DNA of 43,197 nt from a virus (IMGVR_UViG_3300021963_000242:1-43197), one strand, 5' to 3'; shown: positions 31,617 through 41,620, counted from the stretch's first letter. Program-made: numbers and translations. The notes: generated by a model from the sequence alone, not told the origin.

Positions 31617-33230
31617 TTAAACTTTTTCCCAACTATTTTTATTGGATGGATCGCCACCTTTGAATTTATACCCATCTATAACTGTGCCTACGGCGGGAGG
31701 GGGTTTGACACTTGGGGTGGCGGCACCAGGGGCTGCACCTGACCTTGGACTCAGTCCATACTCAACCATGAGGTCTTTTTTGATTGTCTCTTGTTGAGTT
31801 TGTAGCTTAGTTAATTCTTCATTTTCTTTGGGTGTCAAAGAAGGTTTCTTCATTAACTGAGAAATTCTAAAGGCGTTATTTTGGAACGTAGGATCATTCT
31901 GCAAATCTTCTCTCATCCTTCCTCTTGCAGAAGACTGCGCTTGTAACGCGCTTGACTGCGCTGCTAATGCTGCATTTTGAGCAGATAAAGCTCTAAGTTC
32001 TGCGGTAACTCCAGCCATCTGTGCCTGAGCTTGCATCTGGTTGATACGTCCTTGAGCTAAAGCTTCATTGATAGAGAGTTGTTGTTGCTTTAACTCTAGT
32101 GCACGTTCTCTTAGCGCGGCTTGAGATGCGGCTTTATCCCTACCAGACAAATAAGTAGCGCCAGCTTTAGCAGCTTCGGTAGACAGGGCTGCAACATCTT
32201 TTTCCCTGCTGTACGCTTTATCAAGCAACGCTTGCGCTTCATCTACTGCTTTCTTAGCAAGATCATCTCTGCCGCGCATCTCAGCAAAATCTGCTTCAGC
32301 TTGTTTACGTTTAGCCGCTGCAAGATACTTAGCAGCTTCTTGTTCACGCGATTCTTCTTTAGCAACCTCACCCATGTATCCTTTTGCAATACTTGCAATC
32401 CCTGTGCCTAAGCGCATACCTCTTGTATCTGTGGGTAGCCCCGCAGCAAGTTTTTGTAGCATACTAGTGGGCTTCCCACGAATAGCAGCGGCGGTTTCTT
32501 CATCTAAACCGCCAATACCTTCTTTATATCTTTTATATTGTTCTTCCAATTCTTTTATCCGTTCTTCTTTTTTTCTATCTCTTTCCTCTTTAGTAAGCGT
32601 GGATATTTTAGAGAAATCAGCTAGTTGTTCAGCAGGACTTAGCAGCCTAGCAAGCATATCCTCTTCTTCTAAATCATCTTTTGACTTTTTAGGGGCGCTA
32701 GCAGGTACTGAAAAAGAAGGGCGGTCTTCATTAAATACACCCAAATCAGGCGTCACTAACCCACGACTAGCATAGCCTTGTACTCCTCCACCCCTATTAA
32801 ACACAACCCCGCCGTTCATGGCGGTAAATATATTCTGAGGTAGGGATAGTGCTGCGATACCTTGTTCACGAGCTTGGAGATCTTGGGCTTTTTTTGCCAT
32901 TAGTGCGCCAACAACACCAAGCTGTTGCTCTTTCTGCTGCATTTGTTGCTGCATTGCAGCAAGTTGCTGAGCTTTTTGTTGTAGCTCCATGTCCTTCTGT
33001 TGAAAAACTGTAGGGCTATTTTGCGGGTTATTTTGCATCGCCGACTGTCGAGAGGCAGCTTGTCGCTGTGCGTTACGAATAGTTAATTCGTTTGCAGCCA
33101 TTGGTGGCGGCACTTGTCCCGTAGGTTGTTGCCCTTGCGCGTACTGTTGCAACCGCTGATCAGGAAACCGAGCGGGATTTTGTAATGCCGCTTGAACCTG
33201 CGGACCACCTGGAGGAAAAGGAATTGCCAT
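31617..33230 (-). CDS. Gln/Ala-rich coiled-coil virion protein
   Basis: A 537-residue late protein of low complexity. Residues 60-130 are glutamine-rich (for example ELQQKAQQLAAMQQQMQQKE), with long Ala/Gln/Glu coiled coils at about 265-400, and a short glycine motif GGVVFNRGGGVQGYASRG (about 137-154). The layout resembles internal/ejection proteins of short-tailed phages, but no single family is recognised. The gene is ten bases from the giant gene downstream and four from the 974-residue gene upstream, within one transcription unit. Confidence 0.7.
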   Translation of the reverse strand: MAIPFPPGGPQVQAALQNPARFPDQRLQQYAQGQQPTGQVPPPMAANELTIRNAQRQAASRQSAMQNNPQNSPTVFQQKDMELQQKAQQLAAMQQQMQQKEQQLGVVGALMAKKAQDLQAREQGIAALSLPQNIFTAMNGGVVFNRGGGVQGYASRGLVTPDLGVFNEDRPSFSVPASAPKKSKDDLEEEDMLARLLSPAEQLADFSKISTLTKEERDRKKEERIKELEEQYKRYKEGIGGLDEETAAAIRGKPTSMLQKLAAGLPTDTRGMRLGTGIASIAKGYMGEVAKEESREQEAAKYLAAAKRKQAEADFAEMRGRDDLAKKAVDEAQALLDKAYSREKDVAALSTEAAKAGATYLSGRDKAASQAALRERALELKQQQLSINEALAQGRINQMQAQAQMAGVTAELRALSAQNAALAAQSSALQAQSSARGRMREDLQNDPTFQNNAFRISQLMKKPSLTPKENEELTKLQTQQETIKKDLMVEYGLSPRSGAAPGAATPSVKPPPAVGTVIDGYKFKGGDPSNKNSWEKV

Positions 33231-33233
33231 AAT

Positions 33234-36158
33234 TTATGTCCCCGGTTTTACTATACCGCTAAGCCCAAGCCCTGCTAATAAAGCTTGTAAAGAAGCACTA
33301 TCCCCCGCAGCCCCCGCAGCAATTGGAAGCCCACTAAGGGCTTGGCTTGCGTACATAAGTTCACGGAACGGATCTAAGTAAGTGTCTCTAGCCTGTTGAT
33401 ACTCAAACCCACGAGTAGCCTCTGCCGCACGTTGTGCTTCTTGGAGTTGTTGTAATGCTAATGTAGCACCAAACTGATCGCCTCTAGCTTGAGCTTCTTC
33501 GGCCTGTTGTTGTAACTGCCGCGCTGCTTGTTCGTATTGTGCAGCAGTTTGTGCCGATTGTAATCCATAATTAGCAGCAAACTGCCTAGATTGTTCGCTT
33601 AACTGTGACCCTTGTAACCCTAATTGAGCAGCAATTTGTGCAGCATTAATAGCTTGTTGACCCGCAGCTTGTCTAGCTGCTTCTTGAGCTATTTGCCCTC
33701 TTTGAGATAATTCCGCTCCGGTAGTTGCAGCAGTTAGTGCTTGTTGACCAGCAGCTTGTCTAGCTGCTTCTTGGGCAGTCTGCCCCCTTAACCCTAACTC
33801 AGCCGCAGTTTGAGCCGCTGAAAGTGCCTGTTGACCAGCAGCTTGTCTAGCAGCTTCTTGTGCTGTTTGTGCTTGTAATCCTAACTGACCTGCTGTTTGA
33901 GCTGCGCTTAGAGCCTGTGCACCTGCTGCTTGCCTAGCTGCTTCTTGGGCAGTCTGCCCTTGTAGGGCTAATTGCGCTCTTGTTTGTGCTTCACTTAAAC
34001 CTTGCCGACCTGCTTCTTGTCTTGCGGCTTCAGTAGCAGTAGAGGCTTGTAATTTGCGCCCTTGTTCGGCTTCAAATGCACGAAGTGCAGCATCGTAAGC
34101 TTCTTTTTGCCCAGTACCATAAATTGTGCCAAGTTGGGTACCTAAGTTACGTGCAAGTTCTGACTCCATAATGGCTTGGCGTGAACCGCCAAATGCACCA
34201 GCTTTTGCCATACGAGCAGCTTGAGCTTGTCTTGTAATTTCAGCTTGTCTACGAGCCTCTTCAAGTTGAGGGTTAACAACTCCTGATGTGTAGGGGTTCA
34301 TTAAACGCTGCATCGCAGCGGCATCAAAAGTGTCTGTAGATATGCCTGTACCCGGACCCGTATACGATTTTGTAACCGGATCGTAGGTAGAACCTATATT
34401 CCCAGCAGAATATAAGTTTGTTGGAGTTGTAAATGTAGACTTTATTTCATCCGTTCCAGTAGGGGTCTTGTATATGCCTGCTTTAGTTTGATCAAATGTA
34501 GACCCAATAGTTCCCGGAGAATATAAATTCGGAGTTGTAAATGTAGAAGCTATTTCTTTACCTGCGGCTGGAGCGGTATATGCACCTGCTTTATTTTGGT
34601 CAAATGTAGACCCAATAGTCCCTGCTTGGTAAGTTCCTGGTGCGACAGACCCCATTGTTGCTGAGTTATAAGTAGCTTGCTGGTATCCGCCTGTTGGTGG
34701 AGTAAATGTTGAAGGTACGGTTTGACCCCCAACTAAATCTCCTTCAGCAAATTTTTCAACCCCCAACGACATAAGCCCACCTTGCGCTGCTGTTTTCTTT
34801 TTTGCAAACGAATATTGATAGGGTTGATATGCTCCTGTTCCCATCGCTTTTTCGCGTTGGGTTTGAAGATCTTTTAAAGCTTTTAATGTATCAGTACCGT
34901 AACCGCCTACACCTGTATCACCAAATTGTAAACCCGCATACATGGGTTTATTTGTTTTAGGGTCTATATCCCGCCTTGCAAGAAGTCCAGCCATACGTTC
35001 CAAATAATCTTGGACATAATCGGCATACCCTTCACGAAGTCCAGATTCGCCTTGGATTTTAACGCCCGTTTTACCCACACCAAAAGAAGATCCAGCAGGA
35101 TTAAGAGCATTTAATAAATCGACAAAGTTAGTAGAACTAATGCTAGAAGAAGGAGTTCCTAAATCTAAAAAATCTGAGATTTGTTTTTCTGTTCTTTGAT
35201 TATTTGGATTTTGGGCGTTCCACTGTGAGGTAATAATTGGAACAAGTTGCGCTTTAGAAAGCCCAAATATACCTGCGGTTCTAAGTAAATTAGTTGCTAT
35301 AGTGGCGTCAGATTGTTTACTGTCAACCCCAAATGTAAATATATCGTATAAAGTACTATACAAAAGATTTGTACCTTGGGCAGTGGGTCTAGGTGTAGGT
35401 GTAGGTGTAGGTGTAGGTGTAGGTGTAGGTGTAGGTGTAGGTGTAGGTGTAGGTGTAGGTGTAGGTGTAGGTGTAGGTGTAGGTGTAGGTGTAGGTGTAG
35501 GTGTAGGTGTAGGTCTAGTTGTAGGTGCAGTTGTAGGTGTAGGCGAAAGACCTAAAAACTCTAGTACTGTTTTTAAGTCATATCCTGTAGCTGATGAAAT
35601 TCTGGATGGATCTACACTATATTCAAAAGCAGTATTGTTAATTTTTGCTACTTTATCTGCAACCGAAATAGTTGGGTCTGCTAAAACCGCATTAATAAAA
35701 TCTCTAATTTCAGTGTCTGTTACTTGTGGCGGCGCTGTATTTGCTAATGGTGTACTATAATAATCATTAAAATTGTAGGAAGTTGCAGGGGTTGTATCTA
35801 CAAATGTTGACCCTCCACCTGTGTTTACTGGCGCAGAATAAGGAGTTGCAAGAGTTGTATCTACAAATGTTGACCCTCCACCTGTGTTTACTGGCGCAAT
35901 ATAAGAATTTACTGGGGTTGTATTTATAAGTGTTGATACCCCTCCCGTATTCACGGGGGCGGCAGAAACCGGCCCAAGATAAGAATTTACTAAATCTAAA
36001 CCATACCCTGTAGCATTAGAGATTTGATCTCTACTAACCCCATACTGTTCGGCAGCGGCGTTGATAGTGCTAGCTCTTTGTGCATCTGTAAGGCTAGGAT
36101 TTTGTAGTATTGAGTTTATATAGTCATTAATTTGTTGGTTTGAAACAGACGTAGCCAT
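33234..36158 (-). CDS. Modular repetitive virion protein with Thr-Pro array
   Basis: A 974-residue late protein built from repeats. A 50-residue helical module occurs at about 12-62 and again at about 155-205 (both end NATGYxLxxVxxxLG / SATGYxL-like). Between them a VNTGG(G/V)ST unit is repeated about three times. A (TP)n tract of about 20 units spans about 215-256. Later GTIGSTFDQ(N/T)KAG repeats (about 500-600) precede MNPYTSGVVNPQLEEARRQ (about 619-637) and GAFGGSR (about 656), a pair I know from tail/ejection proteins of aquatic phages. The C-terminus (about 690-860) is an AQEAARQAAG repeat coiled coil. Internal virion or ejection protein is likely. Confidence 0.75.
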   Translation of the reverse strand: MATSVSNQQINDYINSILQNPSLTDAQRASTINAAAEQYGVSRDQISNATGYGLDLVNSYLGPVSAAPVNTGGVSTLINTTPVNSYIAPVNTGGGSTFVDTTLATPYSAPVNTGGGSTFVDTTPATSYNFNDYYSTPLANTAPPQVTDTEIRDFINAVLADPTISVADKVAKINNTAFEYSVDPSRISSATGYDLKTVLEFLGLSPTPTTAPTTRPTPTPTPTPTPTPTPTPTPTPTPTPTPTPTPTPTPTPTPTPRPTAQGTNLLYSTLYDIFTFGVDSKQSDATIATNLLRTAGIFGLSKAQLVPIITSQWNAQNPNNQRTEKQISDFLDLGTPSSSISSTNFVDLLNALNPAGSSFGVGKTGVKIQGESGLREGYADYVQDYLERMAGLLARRDIDPKTNKPMYAGLQFGDTGVGGYGTDTLKALKDLQTQREKAMGTGAYQPYQYSFAKKKTAAQGGLMSLGVEKFAEGDLVGGQTVPSTFTPPTGGYQQATYNSATMGSVAPGTYQAGTIGSTFDQNKAGAYTAPAAGKEIASTFTTPNLYSPGTIGSTFDQTKAGIYKTPTGTDEIKSTFTTPTNLYSAGNIGSTYDPVTKSYTGPGTGISTDTFDAAAMQRLMNPYTSGVVNPQLEEARRQAEITRQAQAARMAKAGAFGGSRQAIMESELARNLGTQLGTIYGTGQKEAYDAALRAFEAEQGRKLQASTATEAARQEAGRQGLSEAQTRAQLALQGQTAQEAARQAAGAQALSAAQTAGQLGLQAQTAQEAARQAAGQQALSAAQTAAELGLRGQTAQEAARQAAGQQALTAATTGAELSQRGQIAQEAARQAAGQQAINAAQIAAQLGLQGSQLSEQSRQFAANYGLQSAQTAAQYEQAARQLQQQAEEAQARGDQFGATLALQQLQEAQRAAEATRGFEYQQARDTYLDPFRELMYASQALSGLPIAAGAAGDSASLQALLAGLGLSGIVKPGT
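35391..35513. repeat. Hexanucleotide microsatellite coding for (TP)n
   Basis: About 20 head-to-tail copies of AGGTGT with almost no change. On the minus strand they code for alternating Thr-Pro inside the 974-residue virion protein. Such a uniform array is liable to slip in steps of two residues without breaking the frame. Confidence 0.95.
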
Positions 36159-36160
36159 AA

Positions 36161-37705
36161 TTACCTCGGCATAAATTTGTTGGGGTTAATTTGAATACCC
36201 TGCTCACGGTTTCCTGTTCGGGCTTCGCGAATATCATCCATCATTTTATAAAGGCGCCGCGCTCCAGCGTTTGAATTGCCGTTACCCAAGTGGCTAACAA
36301 CGTCGGCGGGGATTACAAATTCACCATCACTTAACGCAGCGGGGCGTTTGTTGTCTATATGTGCGGGTACTTGATCTGCCATACCGTCAGTAGGCCCACC
36401 AAGATAGAAAGGCTGTCTTTGGTTTAAACCTGCCACACCACCTGTAGCATAAGCTGACATTTCGTAATTAAGGTCTCTATTTAAACCGCCCCCAGCACCC
36501 CCACCACCACGTATAAAACCTTCATTGTAATTAGAAGGGTTATACCCTTCAAAAAAAGTACGAGAAGTATTTGGGTCAGATAAGTTTAAGAGATCCCCAA
36601 CTAGGCGATTAATATTAGGTGAGTTTGCAACATCAGCCAAAGGGAACACAATGTCAGGATTATATGGAATGTTGTCATTCCCAAACCCTTCTGCTGTTCT
36701 TAATGGAGCTTCGTTTAATCTATAATCAACAAATTCTTTAGCTTCCGAGGGTGCAACCCGAAGTTGATTTATAAACTCTGCAAATTCTTCCGGCGCGTTT
36801 TGGCGTATGTTACGTAAAGTTTCTTGTGCATCTATAGTACCTGCCTGCCCACCAGGAACAAAAACCGCATCACGTAATTGCTGGTATATTTGATTTTCTG
36901 CCGCTATATTTTCAGGATTATTATAATACTCCCTCATTGCGTTACGTTCACTTTGATTTGTTTCCTCCTCAGTCATAGAACGCAAATAAGGGTCCGGCAT
37001 AATCATGTTACCGTATATATCGTATTGAGTGGCTTCACCCGCAGGTGTATTAATATCTAAAAAATTGTCATCAACTTCTCCACCCCCAGCAAGGCTCATC
37101 ACTCCACCTTGGGCTGCTCTTCTAAATCCCGTTACCCCGCCCGGACCTGTTACGGCACTAATTCCAGAACTTGATTTAAAAGGTGTGCCTTTAGCTTCTT
37201 TTCTTGCTCGTTCGGCGTCATCATAAGCCATTTTCATAGCTGCAATAATGGCAGCGTATTTGGCTGCATCAAGACCTTTAATACCTGTCAAATCCTCTAT
37301 AACCTTGCCAAACTGCTGTAATACTCCTTTAACGCCGGTTGCAGGCACACTACCAAAAGGAGTTGTAAGTATTTTATTTTTTTCTGCGTCAGTTAATTTT
37401 GATATATCCGACCCAGTTGTATTTGTGCCTCTAGTTTCTGATTCTGCGGATTCACCAGAATCAGAAGGAGTATATAAAGGATCTACTAAACCTTTTAATA
37501 ACGCAGCGTCTTCTGGATAAAGAGTAGCAAAAGCTGTTAAAAGTTCTGGGTCGTTAATTAAATCAACTGTACTAAGCATGTTACCTTGATTTAATTGCGA
37601 TAAATCAAGATTAGATAAATCAACGCTTCCCGAATTAAATATAGTATTGCCTGAATCTCCGCCACCATCAGATCCATCGTCGTCGTCATCAAACGGAAAT
37701 CCCAT
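36161..37705 (-). CDS. Virion protein with LSDGEFVIPADVV motif
   Basis: A 514-residue late protein. Its acidic, glycine-rich front (DDDDDGSDGGGDSGN) is followed by a helical middle with AAQGGVMSLAGGGEVDDN (about 195-212), and the end has LSDGEFVIPADVVSHLGNG (about 457-475) and RRLYKMMDDIREART. The SDGEFVIPADVVSxLG segment is a mark of a family of tail/internal proteins in aquatic short-tailed phages in my experience. AAQGG(V/L)MSL is shared with the neighbouring 974-residue protein. A structural role is likely; details are unknown. Confidence 0.7.
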   Translation of the reverse strand: MGFPFDDDDDGSDGGGDSGNTIFNSGSVDLSNLDLSQLNQGNMLSTVDLINDPELLTAFATLYPEDAALLKGLVDPLYTPSDSGESAESETRGTNTTGSDISKLTDAEKNKILTTPFGSVPATGVKGVLQQFGKVIEDLTGIKGLDAAKYAAIIAAMKMAYDDAERARKEAKGTPFKSSSGISAVTGPGGVTGFRRAAQGGVMSLAGGGEVDDNFLDINTPAGEATQYDIYGNMIMPDPYLRSMTEEETNQSERNAMREYYNNPENIAAENQIYQQLRDAVFVPGGQAGTIDAQETLRNIRQNAPEEFAEFINQLRVAPSEAKEFVDYRLNEAPLRTAEGFGNDNIPYNPDIVFPLADVANSPNINRLVGDLLNLSDPNTSRTFFEGYNPSNYNEGFIRGGGGAGGGLNRDLNYEMSAYATGGVAGLNQRQPFYLGGPTDGMADQVPAHIDNKRPAALSDGEFVIPADVVSHLGNGNSNAGARRLYKMMDDIREARTGNREQGIQINPNKFMPR

Positions 37706-37714
37706 TTCAACCCC

Positions 37715-38872
37715 CTACGGCTTGCGTTTTTGCGCTGCAATCATTGGCGCAGCAAATTTGTAAAATTTCATTAATGCAGCTTGTTGTTTAGGATCAATTC
37801 CTAAAGCTGCGCCGCCTTCCCCAATTGCTTGATTTAATCCGTAATTAATAGCAGCACCTTTAACGGCTTGCCCTACGTCAAATGGACGACCTGATAGCAA
37901 AGACGTAACACCAGAAGTAGCTAAAGATTTAGCAGGAGCATACATCGACCCGAGGCTTTTATCCAGCCCATAGGCTGCGCCTAGTTGATTAACTCCCGCA
38001 CCCACCCCACCAGAAAGCGCACCAGATCTAAAGCCTTTGCCAAATCCTTGTCCTGTTAATGAACCTATCCCACCTTGAACTGCACCGGATACAAGCGCGT
38101 TAGCACCAATGTTAGCCAAAGCAGGGGAAAGCCCCATACTAGCTAGCCCCCCCGCTAAACCTGAACCCCCTGTTAAAGCCGCTTGAGAAAGCGCACCTTC
38201 CACTCCCGCAGTAGCAAGCCCCGACCCAATCGCTCCAGCAGTTCCAGTTATATTACCCAGCAACCCACCGACCCCACCAAATGGCAAAGTTGCCATCATC
38301 AAAAGAGGCATTATTTTACCGGCATCGCTGGTGTCTTTCCCAACTGTGTAGAACTTACCGGTTTTTTCATCGTAACCGTAATGCGTTCCACCTTTACCTG
38401 CATAAGTACTACCAAACCCAGGACTAAATTCTTTTTTTGTTTCTGGATCTATGTATTTTGTCATCCTAGTTTCTACTGGGGAACCCTCCCCTTCAGATAC
38501 TTCAGTGACTTTCGTGGGCTTAAACTTTTTAATATCCGAAATATCCGAAATGCCTTGGGAAGCAAGCCCTCTTGCCATATCCAGAATGACCATTTCTGAT
38601 GCTGTGGGTAGCCGACCTAAAAGCTTTTTTGCTTCAGCGGCACTAAACCCCATTTGTGTGCCTTCGTCTACCCCCACACCAAAAGCCCCGCCACTAAGCT
38701 TAGACGTATCAAGGTTTTGGCTAATTTGCCCAGCCAATCTGGCAATTACATCCCCACCATAAGTCTTACCCGCATCATCAGTAAGTGTGGGTATTTCTTT
38801 TTGTTGTTGCTGTGCAAAAGCCTGAAACTTTTGCAAGGCTGCGGTTTGTTGGGGAGTTAAAGAAGTACTCAC
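37715..38872 (-). CDS. Glycine-zipper virion protein
   Basis: A 385-residue late protein. Residues about 195-320 are Gly/Ala-rich with many GxxxG steps (for example GGVGGLLGNITGTAGAIGSG), a pattern of membrane-inserting ejection or internal core proteins. The first 90 residues are helical and polar (QQTAALQKFQAFAQQQQ). No family motif was seen. It may form part of a DNA-ejection channel with its neighbours; this is inference from composition and position. Confidence 0.65.
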   Translation of the reverse strand: MSTSLTPQQTAALQKFQAFAQQQQKEIPTLTDDAGKTYGGDVIARLAGQISQNLDTSKLSGGAFGVGVDEGTQMGFSAAEAKKLLGRLPTASEMVILDMARGLASQGISDISDIKKFKPTKVTEVSEGEGSPVETRMTKYIDPETKKEFSPGFGSTYAGKGGTHYGYDEKTGKFYTVGKDTSDAGKIMPLLMMATLPFGGVGGLLGNITGTAGAIGSGLATAGVEGALSQAALTGGSGLAGGLASMGLSPALANIGANALVSGAVQGGIGSLTGQGFGKGFRSGALSGGVGAGVNQLGAAYGLDKSLGSMYAPAKSLATSGVTSLLSGRPFDVGQAVKGAAINYGLNQAIGEGGAALGIDPKQQAALMKFYKFAAPMIAAQKRKP

Positions 38873-38875
38873 CGC

Positions 38876-39511
38876 TTACTCCGGAATAGAAGACACAAAA
38901 GACATGGTCGCTATGACTGATGGTGTTGCGGGTCTGGTTGGTGATGAGCCTGCTGAGAGATACTCGACACTAACTGCGGTGTTTGTAGTATGCCAATACA
39001 GTTCCACATAATCACCTGCTTGCATGGTTAAAAACAAATTAAGCGCAGCAATCAAATGCCCATCAACACCACCATGTCTATTGGGAACAGAAAACCTTGA
39101 GTTGCTATTTGCTATATTCGTGCCATTAATTGCAGCCCATACATCTACGTCGTGAATCTGTGTATCCGTATTTACAAACTGAATACTAAATTGTAAGTTG
39201 TAAATGCCGGGATAGGTTGTGTTTAAACGCGAACTATTGCTAAGAAAAACACTATCACTTATATCTGTATTGCTATAGGTCACCGCATAAGCCACTGTCG
39301 TACTTGCTGCGGTTTGATCCACTTCACTAGAAAAAGCCCCAAAGGGGTTACTAAGAAACCTACCCCCATCAGGACCAAATAAACTTTGTAAATTAGTGCT
39401 TAGTTGATTAAAATATAGGCGCAATACGTTAGTGAGTGCTTCGTTGTAAAAACGTTGGTATTGATCTGGCGCAATTGGCAGATTAGGTGGAGGGGGTTGC
39501 CGGAGAAACAT
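38876..39511 (-). CDS. Jelly-roll-like virion surface protein
   Basis: A 211-residue late protein. After a proline-rich front (QPPPPNLPIAPDQ) and a helix, residues about 75-205 form a beta-rich domain. IYNLQFSIQFVNTDTQIHDV and VPNRHGGVDGHLIAALNLFL are the core segments, followed by GDYVELYWHT. This pattern matches C1q/TNF-like jelly rolls found in phage head or tail decorations as I know them. The start ATG (39509-39511) abuts the stop of the tail gene upstream, with no spacing. Confidence 0.7.
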   Translation of the reverse strand: MFLRQPPPPNLPIAPDQYQRFYNEALTNVLRLYFNQLSTNLQSLFGPDGGRFLSNPFGAFSSEVDQTAASTTVAYAVTYSNTDISDSVFLSNSSRLNTTYPGIYNLQFSIQFVNTDTQIHDVDVWAAINGTNIANSNSRFSVPNRHGGVDGHLIAALNLFLTMQAGDYVELYWHTTNTAVSVEYLSAGSSPTRPATPSVIATMSFVSSIPE

Positions 39512-41620
39512 TTATCTTTCTCCATCAGGTCGAATATCAATTCGCGGTGCACCAAGCTGCCACGTTACCCCAAGCTGGTCGGACTGCACTTTCATAATCA
39601 TCTGCCGCCCGCGTATACGAGTATAAATAATATTGGTAAATTGTTCAATCGTTACTGTAGATGTGCGTGTGACGTTTTTAGAAGTTTCCATTTGAAACCC
39701 AGAGCCAGATCCGTTCATGCCATATAACGTCATTGTTAGCTGTGGGGAAGCAGCCGTAGACCCTTGAAATGTTAGATCCGGCACCATGCGCCATACAAAC
39801 CCAAAGTTCTGACCATCCTCAATATCAAACTCGGCGGACTCAATATAAGCGGTAATTGGTGTTGGTGTATCCGTTTCGTTATCGTCAACCCCAAATTCTT
39901 GATTAACTATGTTGTAACTATATGTAGCTGCCTGTGGATAATCACGTAACCCCGAGTCACTCCAAGCTGTACGTCCAAGGGTGCCATAGTGCCAGATGTC
40001 TTCAACGTAGTTGTACACCACATACTGATCAATAACCGTAGAATCTGCCGAACAGTAAAACCACCAAATTTCATTGAACCCTTCATTAGTCCCCGCAAAA
40101 ATTTGCTGGTTTTGAGCAATATTAATATTACTAAATACATGCCGCCGCAAATCGCAACGTAATGTTTCCACTCGCCCACTGTAACGGTAAAACTTATCTA
40201 CGCCCATCCAGTAAGTAATACCTGAAGCAACTGCGGTAGCGTTTGTCCCTGCAATTGAAATGTTATCACCTAAAAGTTGAGCGCTCCATACGTCGGGCGG
40301 TCCAAGATATTGAATAGAATAAAGCGAAGTATCTGTCCATACTAAAATTTCTTGGCGAGTTTGTTGCGCTGCAATAATTTCAGAGCCGTGGGATAGGGGT
40401 AAAGAACCTGCTTGGTTTGTTGCAGAAGGCGTCCAATCAACCACCGACTCCTGATCTGACCAACGAATGAGCAATGGATTTAGTACGTTAGAACCTATAT
40501 CGTTTACCCCCATGCAAAAGACAAAACGATAAATATCAGAAACAAAAATTAAATTTTGTTTAGTCGGTACTCCTGATGCACCAGCTAATGTCACAACATT
40601 AACGCCACGGGTAGTGAAGCCACTAGTAACGTCCCAGTAGTATAAGCCCCCACCACGAGGGCCAAAGACAAGATCTTCACCAAAGTTCTGGAGTGACCAC
40701 AAGCGCAGCGCATCATCTGAAGTACCCCCAACCCCCCAGACACCGCTACCCCATGTACCACCACCCCAGCCAGTAAGCGGGCCTTGGATAGCAGGGCCGA
40801 TGTTAATTTGATAGGAAGCCAAGACTGCCGAACCGCCACCCGTAGTTGTACTGCTTGCCGTACCTGAAGCTGTGATGGAGTATGTGTTTGATGTAAGGTA
40901 AGTAAGTTGGAATTCGCCGTTTAGCGTTAACCCTGCCACAGCGGTAGCACCGCTAAAAGTTACGAAATCCCCGTTTATTGCCCCGTGTGAGTTAGCAGTA
41001 ACGACAACTGTAGAAGATCCGTTAGTTGTAGCAAAAGGATCAGTACCAAGAAGATAAGTATTAATGTAATACTCGGCAGAGACTGATGCACCCCCGCCAC
41101 CTGTAACTGTTGACGTCGCTGCTGTAGTGACTGTGATTACATAAGCGTTTGCATTTGTTACGGATGTGATGACATGTCTGGTATTTAACTCTGCCGCAGG
41201 TATACCCCCAACGGCTGACGCACCGGAGAAATAAACTAAATCCCCAGCCTGTGCACCGTGCGCGGTGTCGTTAACTGTGACTGCATTAGAAGCATTGATT
41301 GTATCAAAAGGGTTAGATAGCGTAGTGGTGTAATTTCGCTGCCGGATAGGGGTTATATCGTTATATGCACCGCCTCGCTCAATATAGACTTTAAGATTAG
41401 TTCCTAAAGCCATGATGTTTTCAAAGCCAAGCGTTACCCAATTCCATAATGACCGACATACACCAAGAAACGTATTCCCAGAAATACGCGCCCAGCCTCC
41501 AATTTTTTCGGGGGTGCCTTGGCGAAACCGCACTTTATCTGAGATATACCAACCGTTCTCGTTTGTATAACGAGTATTTTCTTTATTTACCCCAGGACGG
41601 AGTTGAATACGTTTTAGCAT
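39512..41620 (-). CDS. Beta-propeller-like tail protein (P22 gp10-like role)
   Basis: A 702-residue late protein. The start LRPGVNKENTRYTNENGWYI and repeated WD-like strands (for example ILVWTDTSLYSIQYLGPPDV, YWMGVDKFYRYSG, NEGFNEIWWFY, YNYVEDIWHYG) suggest a beta-propeller of the kind used by tail-hub or DNA-stabilising proteins such as P22 gp10. The middle (about 90-270) has two long immunoglobulin-like repeats with INASNAVTVNDTAHGAQAGD and TTNGSSTVVVTANSHGAING, each about 80 residues, inserted into the propeller. Family membership is inferred, not proven. Confidence 0.75.
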   Translation of the reverse strand: MLKRIQLRPGVNKENTRYTNENGWYISDKVRFRQGTPEKIGGWARISGNTFLGVCRSLWNWVTLGFENIMALGTNLKVYIERGGAYNDITPIRQRNYTTTLSNPFDTINASNAVTVNDTAHGAQAGDLVYFSGASAVGGIPAAELNTRHVITSVTNANAYVITVTTAATSTVTGGGGASVSAEYYINTYLLGTDPFATTNGSSTVVVTANSHGAINGDFVTFSGATAVAGLTLNGEFQLTYLTSNTYSITASGTASSTTTGGGSAVLASYQINIGPAIQGPLTGWGGGTWGSGVWGVGGTSDDALRLWSLQNFGEDLVFGPRGGGLYYWDVTSGFTTRGVNVVTLAGASGVPTKQNLIFVSDIYRFVFCMGVNDIGSNVLNPLLIRWSDQESVVDWTPSATNQAGSLPLSHGSEIIAAQQTRQEILVWTDTSLYSIQYLGPPDVWSAQLLGDNISIAGTNATAVASGITYWMGVDKFYRYSGRVETLRCDLRRHVFSNINIAQNQQIFAGTNEGFNEIWWFYCSADSTVIDQYVVYNYVEDIWHYGTLGRTAWSDSGLRDYPQAATYSYNIVNQEFGVDDNETDTPTPITAYIESAEFDIEDGQNFGFVWRMVPDLTFQGSTAASPQLTMTLYGMNGSGSGFQMETSKNVTRTSTVTIEQFTNIIYTRIRGRQMIMKVQSDQLGVTWQLGAPRIDIRPDGER

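Noticed and set aside
35302-35760. Plus-strand frame giving a long Val-Gly repeat
   Set aside because: It is the mirror of the (TP)n microsatellite in a well-supported minus-strand gene.
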